Notes under the pieces: generated by a model
Database searches by the model: none
What the model was told of the DNA's origin: nothing
What the model saw: only the letters and a program-made list of their open reading frames with translations
Origin: Polytrichum commune
Taxonomy: Eukaryota > Streptophyta > Polytrichopsida > Polytrichales > Polytrichaceae
DNA length: 64,000 bases
Direction: 5' to 3'
NCBI GenBank assembly: GCA_950295325.1
Contig: OX485804.1
Location: 30,380,001-30,444,000, forward strand
Position numbers and translations under genes: made by a program
Shown here: in pieces, positions 1 to 12,300 of the stretch
Layout: the number at the start of each line of letters is the position of its first letter
How positions within the stretch are numbered: the stretch's first letter is position 1

Positions 1-759
1 ATCTCCAAAAAATTTCGGCTAGTTCGTAACTAAACTTCGGTACTCCCTGTACATTGGCCCAAAGATATTTAAAAGCCAAGAAGAAGGTAAAGAAGGGGGG
101 GGGGGGGGTCAATTTTTATCTAATGAATATGGCAAGCTAAAGACATGAATCCGGCAATCCGATGCTTGAGTTTGCCTTTCATCCAATTAACAAGGAAAAA
201 CGAGGTGCAAACCAAAAGGTGTACTCGACAACTTGAAAAATACTTATGATTGACCCTTTCATAATCAACCGTGTGGCTCCAAGTTTTGCACAAAGTGATT
301 CCCATCACCACATACATTTATGATTTAACATTGTCAATTTGCATCTTCCGATGTTGTATTTGGAATCTTTTTGGTTTACATATGCATGTTATTGCTCAAA
401 ATACTAGATTTTGTAAGGAATTTCATATACATTATAATATTAGTTATCTATCCATTTATCTATCTATTGGGTGAGCACATGTTGGTGGTCAAGAACACAA
501 CAATTCAAGTTAATTTGTTCAATGCAACCACCCACTTTGCACTGGCCCACATGAAAATTGATTCTCTACCCACCATAAACCAAAGCTACAACCGCTTAAA
601 TTAACAACAAGGAGCCATAGTCTAAATATAACAAATTTCAAACCAGATTGTATATATTTAGATTGTACCCAATGAGGTGGCTAGATAGTAGATATGGAGT
701 CTCTTTTCACACATCGTAAATAGCAATTAGAGACAAAGATTTCGAGGATTGCTTACTGA
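1..759. other. Intergenic, no gene recognised
   Basis: I see no coding exon with conserved features here. The only obvious local structure is a run of about 15 G at roughly 95-110. The remainder is AT-rich sequence with only short open frames. Confidence 0.5.
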
Positions 760-1153
760 GGGCCGGTTTACACTACGGTGGAGAAGTCCACCGGTCATGA
801 AAAAAAGGGCGTTTCTCAATTGTGATTGGTCGAAAATGTAACTCTTGACCGGTGGGTGTTTACACTAGGTGAAGAAAACAATGGTGGTGAACTTTTCTCA
901 TGGATGATAAAATGACATGGCCGCCTACATGGCGGCACTTTTTGGAGTTGGGCTTCTCCGGAGGAGGAGTTTCTTGTCCGGCCTCAAGAGGCCGGACAAG
1001 AAACTCCTCCTCTGGAGAAGCCCAACTCAATAACAATGTTTTATTGCCTTTAATTCTTCTCCGGCACATCCACCATTTGCCTCATATAACCATGTCTTGG
1101 CCAAGCATTCTTGACCAACCGGAGGCCTTCTCCACCGTAGTGTAAACCGGCCC
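760..1153. mobile_element. Foldback MITE, Harbinger-like TIR (copy 1)
   Basis: The ends are near-perfect inverted repeats: GGGCCGGTTTACACTACGGT at the left, with its reverse complement at the right reaching CCGGCCC. The three bases TGA flank both sides (757-759 and 1154-1156), consistent with a 3-bp target duplication. The centre holds a second hairpin: the arm at about 946-985 is repeated inverted at about 988-1027, so the element can fold almost end to end. It has no coding capacity. TIR start GGGCC and 3-bp duplication suggest a PIF/Harbinger-class non-autonomous element. Those elements usually duplicate TWA, so TGA is slightly atypical. Confidence 0.85.
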
Positions 1154-1600
1154 TGAGTAAGGGATGGTTGCTCTCCACAAAGGAACCAACAATAAGTGTT
1201 GAAATTGGATCCCAATTGGATCAACGGCATAATTCGACACTTTTGTCTTGATTAGTCTTTGATATACAAGAAGAACCACTATAATCAAGAAAATGACCAT
1301 TTAAGACATGCTTACCTTATGTGGCCTCAGTGTGGGCACATATACGTTTACATGCGATTTGGAGGATAAACCAAATTGAGAAATGTCTCATCCAATTAGC
1401 GACATAGAATCACAGAGATGTCATGTCAATCCTTAAAACCAAAATTCTCTTTCATTTTAAACAATCATGTGGACCCTACCATTTTACTATTAAAACTACA
1501 CTCTATTTGTATTTTGAGCACACTATCCATATATCATGACACATGTCTTTTCATTGTCTATTTTAAACTAGGAGCATTGCCATGTATCACTCAAATATAA

Positions 1601-1982
1601 GGGCCGAATTAACTACCATGAGAAAGTGCACCCATGAAGAATTTTAGGGGAATTTTGCAATATGATTGGCTAAAAAATGGGCTCTTCACTGGCTAGGGAT
1701 ACACTATGACCAAGACTTCTCTAGTGAAGAACTTCAAGAATGGATGAATAACTGACATGGCTGCCAACATGGCAACACGTCTTGCTGGGGAGTATTCTAG
1801 AGGTCAAGTTTTTTGGGCAACCTCAAAGCCTCAGAGAAGATACTTGACCTCCAAAAAACTCCAACTTGAGACATTTTTTAAAATTATTTTTCCGTGTTTT
1901 CCGAGGTACCAAACATTGCCTCAAATAACCTTGTCTTGGGTTGAAATTCTTGACCAACTAGTGCACTCCTTCACCATAGCCC
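1601..1982. mobile_element. Older MITE of the same family (copy 2)
   Basis: It starts GGGCC after TAA (1598-1600) and ends AGCCC before TAA (1983-1985), giving a 3-bp TAA target duplication. Internal sequence follows the copy at 760-1153 in the same order, for example the block around 'gacatggctgccaacatggc' (1754-1773) and the segment before the right end with 'accttgtcttgg'. It has diverged much more than the first copy, so it is an older insertion of the same family only 450 bp away. Confidence 0.75.
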
Positions 1983-2985
1983 TAAGTGTCCTATTGAAAA
2001 GAGTGATAGCGTAAGGGCTACATACCTTATTGCAATTGACTCATGTGGTGCAACTACAAGGTACGCTCATGTACCAAACACCATTAAGGGGGGCCTATAA
2101 TTCAAATCATTATGTCCCATTGGAGTCCTAGATGTGGGGATATGTGATGAGACCTTACATGGAGACAACTAGGCATGTATTCATGTCTACACCGTACGGC
2201 CCAAAATTCAATGCATCTTTCAATACCAATTGAAGATTTCAAGTTCACCTTGGCATGCGGGTGTTATTTGATTCGGTCCATTTTTCTTGGCCACCATTTT
2301 CTACTGATCGGATTTATCTCTTCAAAATTGGTTTGCGTTACTAGCAAAATCTATAACAAATTACCAACAAGAAAACAAATTGAAAACCAGATCTAGACTT
2401 TTGATATAGTTATGCTCATCATAAGTGCATGTTTGTTGATTTTCTTACCAAATACTTAGGTCCTCTCAATTATTGTCACAATTGAGTGTGGAGTAAGTCA
2501 ACTCCACACTCAATTGAAGACGTAGTGCCATCTCTTCTTAACATGCGTCTTCATGATGTTTATTCTTTGATCTGCACCTAAACACACGCCAATCAAATAC
2601 ATGTGACTGATTAACTAAGATAAGTGACCAAATAAGACATGTCAAACATATTTTAGTCACTTCTATGAGGCTTGACCTCTTCTAATGTGCAATAAATATA
2701 GTGGAAAATCCAATTAGCTAGCAAATCTTGAACAAATCCAATGACAAAACAATGAGATTAAGATAACTAACTCCTTAATACATGACAATTTATCAAAATG
2801 CAAATATTTGACCTTCTTAAGTGGTTATACATGTGAGCCTGATGTGATTAGTGTTGAGCATGTGTTGAGCATCAGCGTTTTGGGTATCTCAATTAACAAG
2901 CCATTGTTTTAGGATAATATTGAGTTAATTTTCGCCCAAAAGTGGGCGCTGAGGTAGATGGGTCTTAAATGACTACCTTTTGTGG
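1983..2985. other. Intergenic with one perfect short hairpin
   Basis: No gene is recognised. A perfect 15-bp inverted repeat (arm CAATTGAGTGTGGAG) lies at about 2478-2517 with a loop of roughly 8-9 bases. It could be a tiny foldback remnant. Nothing else stands out. Confidence 0.4.
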
Positions 2986-2989
2986 TTGG

Positions 2990-3580
2990 CCACTACTCCT
3001 AGCTTATGAAACATGCAATTAGGATAAGATGGTTAGCAAATCCATATTGAGGTCGTAGCCACTTTCCTCATAGTTTTTGGAGATCATATGAATATCTTTT
3101 CCATTATCAATGTAAAGATTCTCGTGTTCATAGTCATATAGGTCTGCCCAATTAAGTTGACTATTGAGCTTAGATTGGTTATCATAATTTGAACATGTAG
3201 TCCAATTTATTTCAATCACATGCCTTTTTGGTATGTATTATTGGAACCATGCCTAACCACATACCACTCACATACAAGTGTCCAATTAGGACCAATAACT
3301 GAATTAGGCACATCTACTTCAAATTAAAACACATTTGCCCCTGTTATGTCTTGGGCGGTATTCGGAATTGTGCAACATTTCCACACAATTTGCCTAAGGT
3401 AGACGTCCCTAATTTAGTTACTCATCTTGGTTGGGCACCTATATTTGAGAGATATGTGAATTGTGTGGCTCCAAGAACAAATACCAGAATATCATGTGTT
3501 TAAAGAGATTGGATTACATGCTCAAGACATGAAAACCAATCTAGGCTCAATAATGAACATACTCCTTTGGTAAGATGACT
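2990..3580. repeat. Inverted repeat with dispersed relatives
   Basis: The segment at about 2990-3235, read on the minus strand, matches the segment at about 3440-3580 on the plus strand. Shared blocks include one around 'accaatctaagctcaatag' and the match beginning near 'aaaaaggcatgtg'. The same sequence recurs on the plus strand at about 42420-42790, and a shorter part at about 5200-5330. Translation of the minus arm and of the 42.5-kb copy gives partly similar peptides (N-S-x-x-x-W-x-D-L-Y-D), so the repeat may derive from a coding element. The element class is unknown to me. Confidence 0.55.
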
Positions 3581-3622
3581 TGAGATAAGTGCAAACTCAA
3601 TCTCATGAGGGTTCTAAGCTTG

Positions 3623-3699
3623 TTCATGAACTTTCCAACCAATGTTACTAGAGTGTTCTACTAGTTTCATGAACATTCTAAATTAGTTCATGATTCTTC
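3623..3699 (+). promoter_or_regulatory. Cluster of three heat-shock elements
   Basis: Two perfect triple heat-shock elements (TTCnnGAAnnTTC) lie at 3623-3635 and 3666-3678. A third with one mismatch (TTC-GAT-TTC with exact 5-bp phasing) lies at 3687-3699. The three share the core TTCATGA and are probably small tandem duplicates. A TATA-like 'cataaag' follows near 3764 and a pyrimidine-rich stretch with repeated 'caacttct' lies at about 3798-3830. Heat-shock factors bind such arrays. The layout resembles a heat-responsive promoter or LTR, but I find no clear gene immediately downstream. Confidence 0.5.
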
Positions 3700-4174
3700 T
3701 AAACTAACTTGACATGTGGCACACCTCAATTTCACATAGTGAACCTTTACCTCTAGCAACTTCATAAAGCTTCTCACACTATGTGGTTTTCATATTCTCA
3801 ACTTCTCAACTTCTCAACTCCTCACCTTCTCGCCTTCTTGTTTCACATTCTTTGCCTTCTCTTTGTTTATTGGTTCCTCTTTGTTTTGTGTTTACTTGAA
3901 GGCCCCTAGCCTTGACGCCAATTTTCTCAAGTCTTTCATTACAATACCTCAAAGCCAGAAGTAGGTAGTGCCGATTCTTCTTTGGTTAGTGAACATTGTA
4001 CATCAAAGCAAGCAACACAAATCCAATGTAGTTGGAGTGCGCAATCTCGTGGATTTGAGAGTGTATTGTGGTTGTGGATTTGATTGTGAGAAGAGTGTTG
4101 GCCGCGTGAGCAGAGAGTTGAATGTGTTTGGAGTGCAATGTCTAATTGTGTGGCATTTGGTTGTTGCAGCATCC

Positions 4175-4584
4175 CACGGGGAGGTCACTTCATTGTCAAG
4201 TTGACACCACGTGCAGACAAAGTTTGCTACCCCTATATTACATGCCATATATAATTTTAAAATTTATGATATTTTTTCTACATATACATAACCATTGATA
4301 GTATCCTTTGTATACTTTTTTGAAAATTTTAGTCATCTTTATTTTTTTTAGTAATTGTTTTACTTCAATTCTGTGTCATTCTAGTTAGAAACGGTATGTT
4401 TTATGAAAAAAACAAATCATCAAATTTAGTTACCAGTTTTAACAATGTCATAGGTACTATGTATATCTACTCATGAAAAAAAATTGATAAAATTTTGACC
4501 CATTTTGGTGGTGCAACTTACCAAAAGAAGATTTGTTTTGGTCGCACGTGGTGTTCAACTTGACAATGGAGTGATCTACCCGTG
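4175..4584. mobile_element. MITE with 8-bp target duplication (hAT- or Mutator-like)
   Basis: Long terminal inverted repeats of about 50 bp begin CACGGGGAGGTCACTTCATT on the left. The reverse complement of the right end reads CACGGGTAGATCACTCCATT. The 8-bp sequence CAGCATCC directly flanks both ends (4167-4174 and 4585-4592). An 8-bp duplication is typical of hAT elements; Mutator elements usually make 9 bp. The centre is AT-rich and non-coding. Confidence 0.85.
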
Positions 4585-4827
4585 CAGCATCCAGTTGTAT
4601 CATGTCACATTAAAGTTGATGTACACACAATCACTGCAAACATGGTCCAAGGTTGGATAAGAGAGGTCAATCAAAATTTTGGTAGACCAAGTCATGGGGA
4701 GCGATTAGGAGAATCTTATAGGTACATGATGTACCATTCTTTTATGAAATAAAGTTTTACAGTTCATGAAATTGATTTTGTTAGGTTGTGAGTATGGGTA
4801 CTAAATCATAAAATTGTTCACAACATG

Positions 4828-5043
4828 TACACCATTTGGAACATTTAGTGCGACTTACTATTCGGAGTTACACAATACTATAATTATTTATTAAGAATGT
4901 AAATTTTTTACCAAGCAAAGTCATTTACGTTCTATAATGTCCAAACAATCCATTCAACTTTTGTTAATAAACATTGAGTAAGAAGCTATTACATCCCATA
5001 ATTCCAAATAGTAAGTGACACTAAATACCAGAAACGATGTCGT
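4828..5043. mobile_element. Palindromic MITE of the 'TTTAGTG' family
   Basis: Left and right ends are diverged inverted repeats: 'acaccatttgg...catttagtg' on the left and 'cactaaataccag...gtcgtg' on the right. Inner blocks match the elements at 23.2, 32.8, 35.7, 51.9 and 53.3 kb, including the motif around 'ataatgtccaaac' and 'accaagcaaagtcatt'. Non-coding. Confidence 0.6.
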
Positions 5044-5447
5044 GAATTTTGCTGAAAGTTCGAGTTACATTGGTTGTCTATATAGTGAACTTGGTTCACG
5101 ATTCCAATGAAATCGGTCGAACCTGTTGCTACATTGGTTCGTAAAATCATGAAATTGAGTTAGCACTTATGTGTGTGAATTCATCTTACCAAAGGAGTAA
5201 TTGGAAAAATCAACACAACCATTTAATGAACACAAGAATCTTCACTTTGATAATAAACAATATGCGGGAAAAGGCTATGGCCACAACTTGGGCTCGCTAA
5301 CCATCTCGTACTAAAGGCATGTCACATGCCCTAGGAGAACTTGCAGCGGGATAGGCGGCAAAGAAATAGCATTTTAAAGACCCTTCTACCTTAGTTCCAT
5401 CTTCGTTTGAACTGGTGAGTTGAATGAAGGTGCTTTGCTTCCAAACC

Positions 5448-5690
5448 CATGAACTGGGAGAACCGTCCTCTAGTCACAGATGAACCGGTTGAGTTTGAGA
5501 TACTGTATATCTGGACGAAGTTCAAGACTTCAGGAAAGAAATTCACCAATCGTTTAGGAGGAATCTATGTAATATACCTCAAATCAATAAACAAAACCCC
5601 AAAATACCACAACATACAACCGATTGGACTTGGAAACACACACTCAGATCCCGACCAAGCATGCCACAGAATCTCCCCAGACACTGTTCC
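5448..5690 (+). repeat. Dispersed AACCGGTTGA repeat, copy 1
   Basis: About 240 bp shared with four other plus-strand copies in the window (6198-6410, 13364-13600, 26983-27085, 33462-33660). Diagnostic blocks are 'gaaccgtcctctagtcacag', 'gaaccggttgagtttgaga', 'ttcaagacttcagga', 'tacctcaaatcaataaa' and 'gattggacttggaaacac'. This copy lies in an open frame that runs from 5449 to 5934, but the other copies carry stops in that frame, so the open frame is probably fortuitous. Confidence 0.7.
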
Positions 5691-5859
5691 AAACGTCATT
5701 CGAGTCATGGCTCGTGTATGCATGTTTGCTGTATGTCATCGGAGCGATTTGTCCAGAGGAATCACAGATACAAGCTTCAAACGTGTCCGGAATCATAGTT
5801 TATTGTTTCTTAAGTGCATGCCGAGAAAGGTTAGAATGACCAGAGGTCAACTTTTGGAG

Positions 5860-5893
5860 GCAAGGCCTGGCCTGGCTTGGCCTGGCCCATGTG
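5860..5893. repeat. Short GGCCTGGCCT-type tandem repeat
   Basis: Four imperfect units of 'ggcctggc' occur in a row. This is a simple sequence feature with no apparent function. Confidence 0.5.
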
Positions 5894-6197
5894 GTCACAG
5901 ATCTAGTGCTTATGTAAGTAAGGTATATATGTGACGTGGGCCAAGCAAGCGAGCGAGCAAGCAATCATCACCACCACATAACTTTTGGTATCCGTAAATC
6001 ACCTACAGCAATAAATTGTATACACACATACACTCCTGTGAACAGTTCTCGACTTGTCAGGAGGCTGCATTTCCATGGCGTGTTATCCAGAGTTTCTTTT
6101 GTTAACATGTACTTGGCGTGTTGTTTCCGCCACTTGTCCGTCTGCTGTAAAGTGTGTGTTACAAAAGGGGGAGGAAATGGACCTCTATCTATGTCCG

Positions 6198-6410
6198 GGA
6201 AGAACCGGCGGTTAGTTGCAGATGAACCCTTTGAGTTTGAGAAATAATTGACCGGTTGAAGTTGGAGACTTCAGGAGAATTAGCGATCCTTTTAGAGGAA
6301 TCTATAGAAGAATATACGTCAAATGAATTGAAGCAGAACCGGAAGATGATGTCAACATGCAACCGGTTGGATTTAGAATCATGAGGATCTTGACCGACGA
6401 CTATGCCCAA
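6198..6410 (+). repeat. Dispersed AACCGGTTGA repeat, copy 2
   Basis: Same block order as the copy at 5448-5690 ('gaaccggcggttagttgcag', 'gagtttgagaaataattgac', 'gacttcaggag', 'acgtcaaatgaattgaa', 'aaccggttggatttag'). It sits only about 500 bp after the first copy, in the same orientation. Confidence 0.65.
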
Positions 6411-9365
6411 AAACAGTTTTCTACGTCACCTGGCTTTCTATAGATTGCATTGGAATTGAAAAAAATAAATTCCGGGCACTGGTATGGACACTTCAGTACA
6501 AGCATATACATCCTGGGCAATCGACTCCATGGTCCGCACTGGGAAATTGTCATGCGTCACTAGAACATATGATCTGTGACTTCACCGCAACGATAGTTTT
6601 GCATGTTTGTTTTTTTCAATGGCGCATGTTGGTTGTTTGGGACTCATATGTTGGTAGTGCTTCCAACTTCCACACCGATATGTGGTCATTGGATAAGACG
6701 AGAAGTTGTCTCGTTTAGTTAGCAATTGTGAATCACAAAGGTTGTCATTCTGGATTTTAGAATTGGAGTTGGGGTGTAATAAGTTATAAGAGGTTCCAGT
6801 GGAAATTCTCTTCTTTTTCAGTGATCACATAGGTCCTTCTTATTGTGTAAAGTATTGAACTTAGAATTGTGTCTATATTCTGAGTACATGTTCTAAACTC
6901 ATCGGAACACATGTCTTCTTTGATGTTTGATCTAAACTACAAACTCTACCATATACCACTCAAATAGGGTGTTCTATCAAGGAGAGTGACGACATAAGGC
7001 CTAGTAGAAACCTTATTAGTAGTTGAAGCATCACTTCACAAACTAACTGCATGGAGGTACTTGCCTTCAACAAGGCATCGGAAGTTGGTGTAAGGTTTTA
7101 TAGCAAGATTTTGTCGAAACCTTCAAGCAAGCCACTCATCATGCATCTTGCATCCACGATGGAGTCCAAGCCTCAAACATAACGGGAGATAGCTTACTAC
7201 GTATAGAAGGTGTTGAGTGTACAAACTGAAAGTGACAAATTAAAAATAGATTGTAACTTACAAGGGATCCCACAAATCTAACCTAAGACATCTAGGAACC
7301 TTGTGAAACTCATATTGTCTTGTGATGCAAAAGTGAGTTGTATCTTCTTCATAACCTTCCGAGATGCAATATCCAAGATAAGTGGGCTTGCTCTAACCTC
7401 TCAAAATGTCATGTTTACAAACACCTTAAGAATGAGGATGGCCTAAATTATTTCCATGCAAAAGGTCACACTTATTGGTTAGACTTTCAACAAATCTCCA
7501 AACATCACATTAGCACCCAGTCTAGAGGCTGACAAATGCAAACCTTATGAAAGATTTTGGTTAGGAGACGCTTTCCTATAACATATCACCTCTAAATGCC
7601 ATTAGAATGTTTCTGTGTGTCCATCAAGGCCTTCCCATAAATATCCATCATGCGTATTTCTTATATACTTACCAAGAATGCAAAGGTCAACATTCTATTA
7701 CAAATATTGGGCTTGTTTTCCTCCCACTCAAGCTCATTGCATTACAAGCTTAAAACAAGAACAATTCCATCTTCACAAAAAATTGTAAGTATGCTGCATT
7801 GAATTGGTAAAATCTTAAAGAGCATACTATGTGTAGTTTGTTGCAACAATAGATGGTTTGATGTACATAGATAGTCTAATATTCTGCCATGCCAAGCAAT
7901 GGTTGACAGTGCCCAGATTCTACCCCTTAACTCCGTGCCTTTGTTCTCCCCTGTTGCGTCACTTGAAAGGTTGACAAAATTCACGAGTATTCTATACTTC
8001 ACATTGTTGCTATCTATACATTTGGATTACTCAAAAAGTGTTTAGATTTTTCTCAAAAAGTCCCATAGACAGTCAATCAAGTTCACTTGTATTTGAACAA
8101 TCTTCCTGAGGCACTCAATTTCACTTGTTTCTCCATTACATTTATGGAGTTAGGACTTTTCATTTTGGTAGTGAATCGTTTGCATATTTTCATGTGTGTT
8201 TTACTCTATTGTTCATAGTTTTGATACCTACATGATGTATTATGTGTAGCAATGTGTAGTTACACAACAATACACATTGATTAGTGATGAGCACAACAAG
8301 ATGTTGAACCAAAGACTAAATCGAAATCCAGGCACAAGTAATGAGATCAAATTGTTCTTATTGTCAGATTCAATTGATAACCCTTGTAGCCACTTTTATT
8401 GACGTGGTGAGTGATCAACTGGAATGCTATGGATTTCCCATCCCTTTCAGGCTTAATTTCTCTTAGTTGATCAAGTCCCATGAATTTGATGGCGACAGTA
8501 GTGTTTTTTCAGTTCTCTGAACCACTGAAGTGATGCATTTCTTACAGATGCTATCTTTAAATGTGGACCTGATTACTTCCAAACAAAAATGTGGCCTCCT
8601 CTCTCACTAACTCAAAAAACTTAGCATTGTTGAACATAGACATTCATTCTCAAGGACCAAAGAGTGCCCTTGTGCCACAAACATCGTCACAGTGAGAATC
8701 AATAATTCTGACCTGACAACATCAATTCACTACTTTACACAATTGAATCATAACAGCTCTATTTGAAAACAGCAGCATGAATGCAAGGGACGTCACTCCT
8801 TCAGAGACTCAAATGTATGAAAAAGTCCATTCTTTGTGTAAAAAGGTACTGCAACTTCTGCTCCATTTTATAGGTTGCAGATATGAGTATGCAGATATAT
8901 GCTTGACCTACACTTCACTTTGTTAGTCTCAAGACATGCACTATTTAATTGATTTTTGTTCGAAATCACCTGGATCACTGAAATTCACAACTGCAGTCCA
9001 TAACCTTGAAGTGGGAATGCAAGACAGAAGTATCAGTTTGGTTTAGGTAGGCAAGAGCTCACACTCATGACACTAGTATGCATTGTAAGGTACTCTCTAC
9101 TACCAATTCCCCATCTCTCCATGCATCAGTATGTTCACAAAATTCTAGTGTAATAAAAAACTGCATCCTTGATGAAGTGCATCTTTGGTGACTTCAAGCT
9201 GCACCTACACCTGGTAGTAAGCTTTCACATAACGGAATGTAGGGTTTAGGATCTTCTAACAATGACTTTCCTCTACTTCTAAACACGACTTTTAAGATGA
9301 TATCACTCCAAGGATAAGAATAACTATAAACCCTAAACGAAACACATGCATTATGTGACTTGTAT
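6411..9365. other. Intergenic, no gene recognised
   Basis: About 3 kb downstream of the 3' end of the minus-strand YbaK-domain gene. Only short open frames without recognisable domains are present. The part closest to 9365 should hold the 3' UTR of that gene. Confidence 0.45.
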
Positions 9366-12300
9366 CTAGTATATGCAATCCGTAATGAATGGTTTCACAA
9401 TTCGAATGAAGTCTTGAGTTTTGATGCCAAGTTTTAAGTCCACTTCACCACCACCAAGCCATATAAATTCTGGGTTGAGCCTTGCAATTGCTTCCGAAAG
9501 TATAACCTGGACCAGAAGTATCCAATATTTAGTCCCAGAAGTGTTGACTGCTCTATATGAACATAAGAATTGAATAAATGTCAGAGACAAAGCAGCCATG
9601 ATGTAAGACAGAACAAACAACTTTGCATACAAATTCTTCTAGGTTCAATTTCTGTGTGGGAATAGATGGCAACTTAATAAAGCTTGAAAGGAATTTCCCG
9701 ACCTTGCTTCATGAACAACTTTTTGTCATAATGAATATGCTCTCTAATCTTGCAGAAAGTCCTTGAGGCCTTCTCACATATTTGCACTCAATTACATTTG
9801 TTCATACATTCCCAGAGCTATAGTTTATTGATCTCTGGTTAGGTCCCTAAAAATTCAGAGTCATTCAGGATAGGTCAGTGGATCTATCCTCTGCCATCAA
9901 ATGAAGCATGATAAACAAAAACCCCTAACAGACTTGACGAGGATCAATATATAGAGCGTTACATGTATCCTACTAATTACACTTATCAATACAACTCTGA
10001 TTAGAAGTTATGCAATTAAGATGCAAGTGCATTGAAGTCGACATCGGTAGAGAGATAAGGCTTACAGGGATATCTGTACACATTCCTATGGGTGTGACAG
10101 CATTATGTTCAAATCCAGTCAACTTGTTTGATTCCTCCTCTGGCGCAAGGCGCACTGCAGTACCAGCAACACAACATCTGAAAAAGTTGCCCTTGTCCAA
10201 ATAACGACAACTTTAACCATTCAACCCTACCTGAAGAGTCTGCCTTAATTTACCTATATGTCTATGTGGATGTATGTTAAGGACCAAACCTTTCTCATGT
10301 AGAAACTGGCTTACTTCTATGAAAAAACAACCATGGGAGTAAAATTTGGGGCACACATTAGCAAGACTTTCAGGAAATAGGGGCCTCTACACCACAACTG
10401 AAATAGAATACTCAAATAGAAGTTGAGCAAGTGGATCAAGTGGAATGGGCACTTACTGTTGAATTTCTTCTTGGATAATTTCCCCCCATTGAGAGAGTGC
10501 ACAAATGCCTTAACTTTCTCAGCATTTAAGCGAGTTGTAAACTACACACACAACAAATCATGTTACTCCACGTGCCAAAACAATTAAAATACTGTATATC
10601 ACCAGTATATAGACAGTATTCTTCACACACTTCACGAACTGAACTGAATGAGTGACCTTCTATGGGCACCTTCTGGGAACTAATCACAGGTATAATCCAC
10701 TGCAATGTCACAACAGAGTGAGGTGCGACAAACAAGCACCTGATTGCAAGCTACATGACCATGAAAAGTCAACTAGCTCCAGATGCAGCCACTTGATCAG
10801 ACTGTCAAAAATTTGAACTCTACCATGTAAATTGACAGATTGAAAGCCAAACTCTTCACCCCATTCTAGTACTTACAAATAGTGTGCTTCATAGTCTACT
10901 CTATCACTAAAATGAGTATGAACAATGTTCTGATGCCCAGAAAGATCCTCAATTGATTTCATGAAAAAGCCAAGATGTAGAGATAGACCAGGTCATATCT
11001 TTCGTGTCCATGAAAGATATTGAAATTAAAATTAAAATAATTTTTCATGAAGAGGGAATGTTTGTCACCTGTACAATGATAACATAATATTTGGAATTGT
11101 TTCGATCACTGCAGTCGATCACATTCTCAGGTGCCTGAGTATTTACCTGCAGACAATGTTATTAGTCACAGAGTACTTCCAAATGGCATGTTCGAGCTAA
11201 CTGTGCCCAAACAAAGCAGCAGGATCCATATTGCTTCACCTTCACAACCTTCTACTGTTCAACTAATCTGCCACCTTGTAGCAGACACACTAGGTACCCA
11301 GAAGGGGAAATACACCGTAGTCTAGACTTATTTTTGTATTAAAACATGTAGTACAAATATTCTTGAATAAAACAAGGCGCTTCAACAGTAGTCAATATTC
11401 CTTCAACCTTCCCCTCCATCTCTATTTTACATAAGGAGAGATCCCACTATATGATACTCTTGTATATCCAGGATTTATATTAGAAGGTTACTTTGTTTCT
11501 CAAATTCCACTCTTTAGGAGAAAACAACCAAGGACGTGCAAGAGATTGAACACCCTTTATGTTCCTGTGCGAAGGTAAAAGTATTCAAGACCAAGAGAAG
11601 CTCTGGTTTGGGTTCATATGTAAAGAGGGCCAGGAATGACTATGCGACAGTTATGTAAGGCGATGGGCAAAAGACTGCCTGATGGTACTGCTCAACCCAA
11701 AAAAGTTTAGGGCCTAATGCATAATTTGAATGTCGAAAAGACAAGAAATATTTCATTGCAAGCATGACCTCATAGTATGAAAATGAAATCGTGCTCTAGC
11801 TTCCAAACTCTAAACCCTGGGGTTCTAATCCATGCTTCAGCACAAACATATTGATAAGACACCAAGAACACAGTACCTTGCAGTCAGATTAAAACAACCG
11901 CCTGCAGCCTCAATTCTGCAGAAGTAAGAGCACAGTTTAATTGAAGTGACGTCAAATCCATCACTCACCATGACAATGCTTTTGCAAAGGTGATCAACAG
12001 AAGCTGCACCGAGAAGATCTCGCCTCTCTTCAAACGATCGTTGGTAGTAATCTGATGGTACACTTTTGAAAAGGAACCCCGTGGCACCTCCGGCTTCCAG
12101 AATGTTCGAAAGCCTCTGCTCCACGGTCTGCAAGCATTTAAAATACTCATCAGATTGAACAAGTCGTCCAACCCTACAACAAGAAACCATTACTGGTCAA
12201 CTGAACGACATTAAAGCGTGTCAAAGTGCTATCTCTACCTCTACCACCAGCAGATAATGCTGCATATTTACACTATCCATTAGAGTGTGCATTCCCAGCA

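Noticed and set aside
95-110. G homopolymer as a functional G-quadruplex
   Set aside because: A single G-run of this type is more likely a sequencing or assembly slip than a designed structure.
5449-5934. 161-codon plus-strand frame
   Set aside because: It starts inside a dispersed repeat whose other copies have stops in the same frame. It is probably not a gene.
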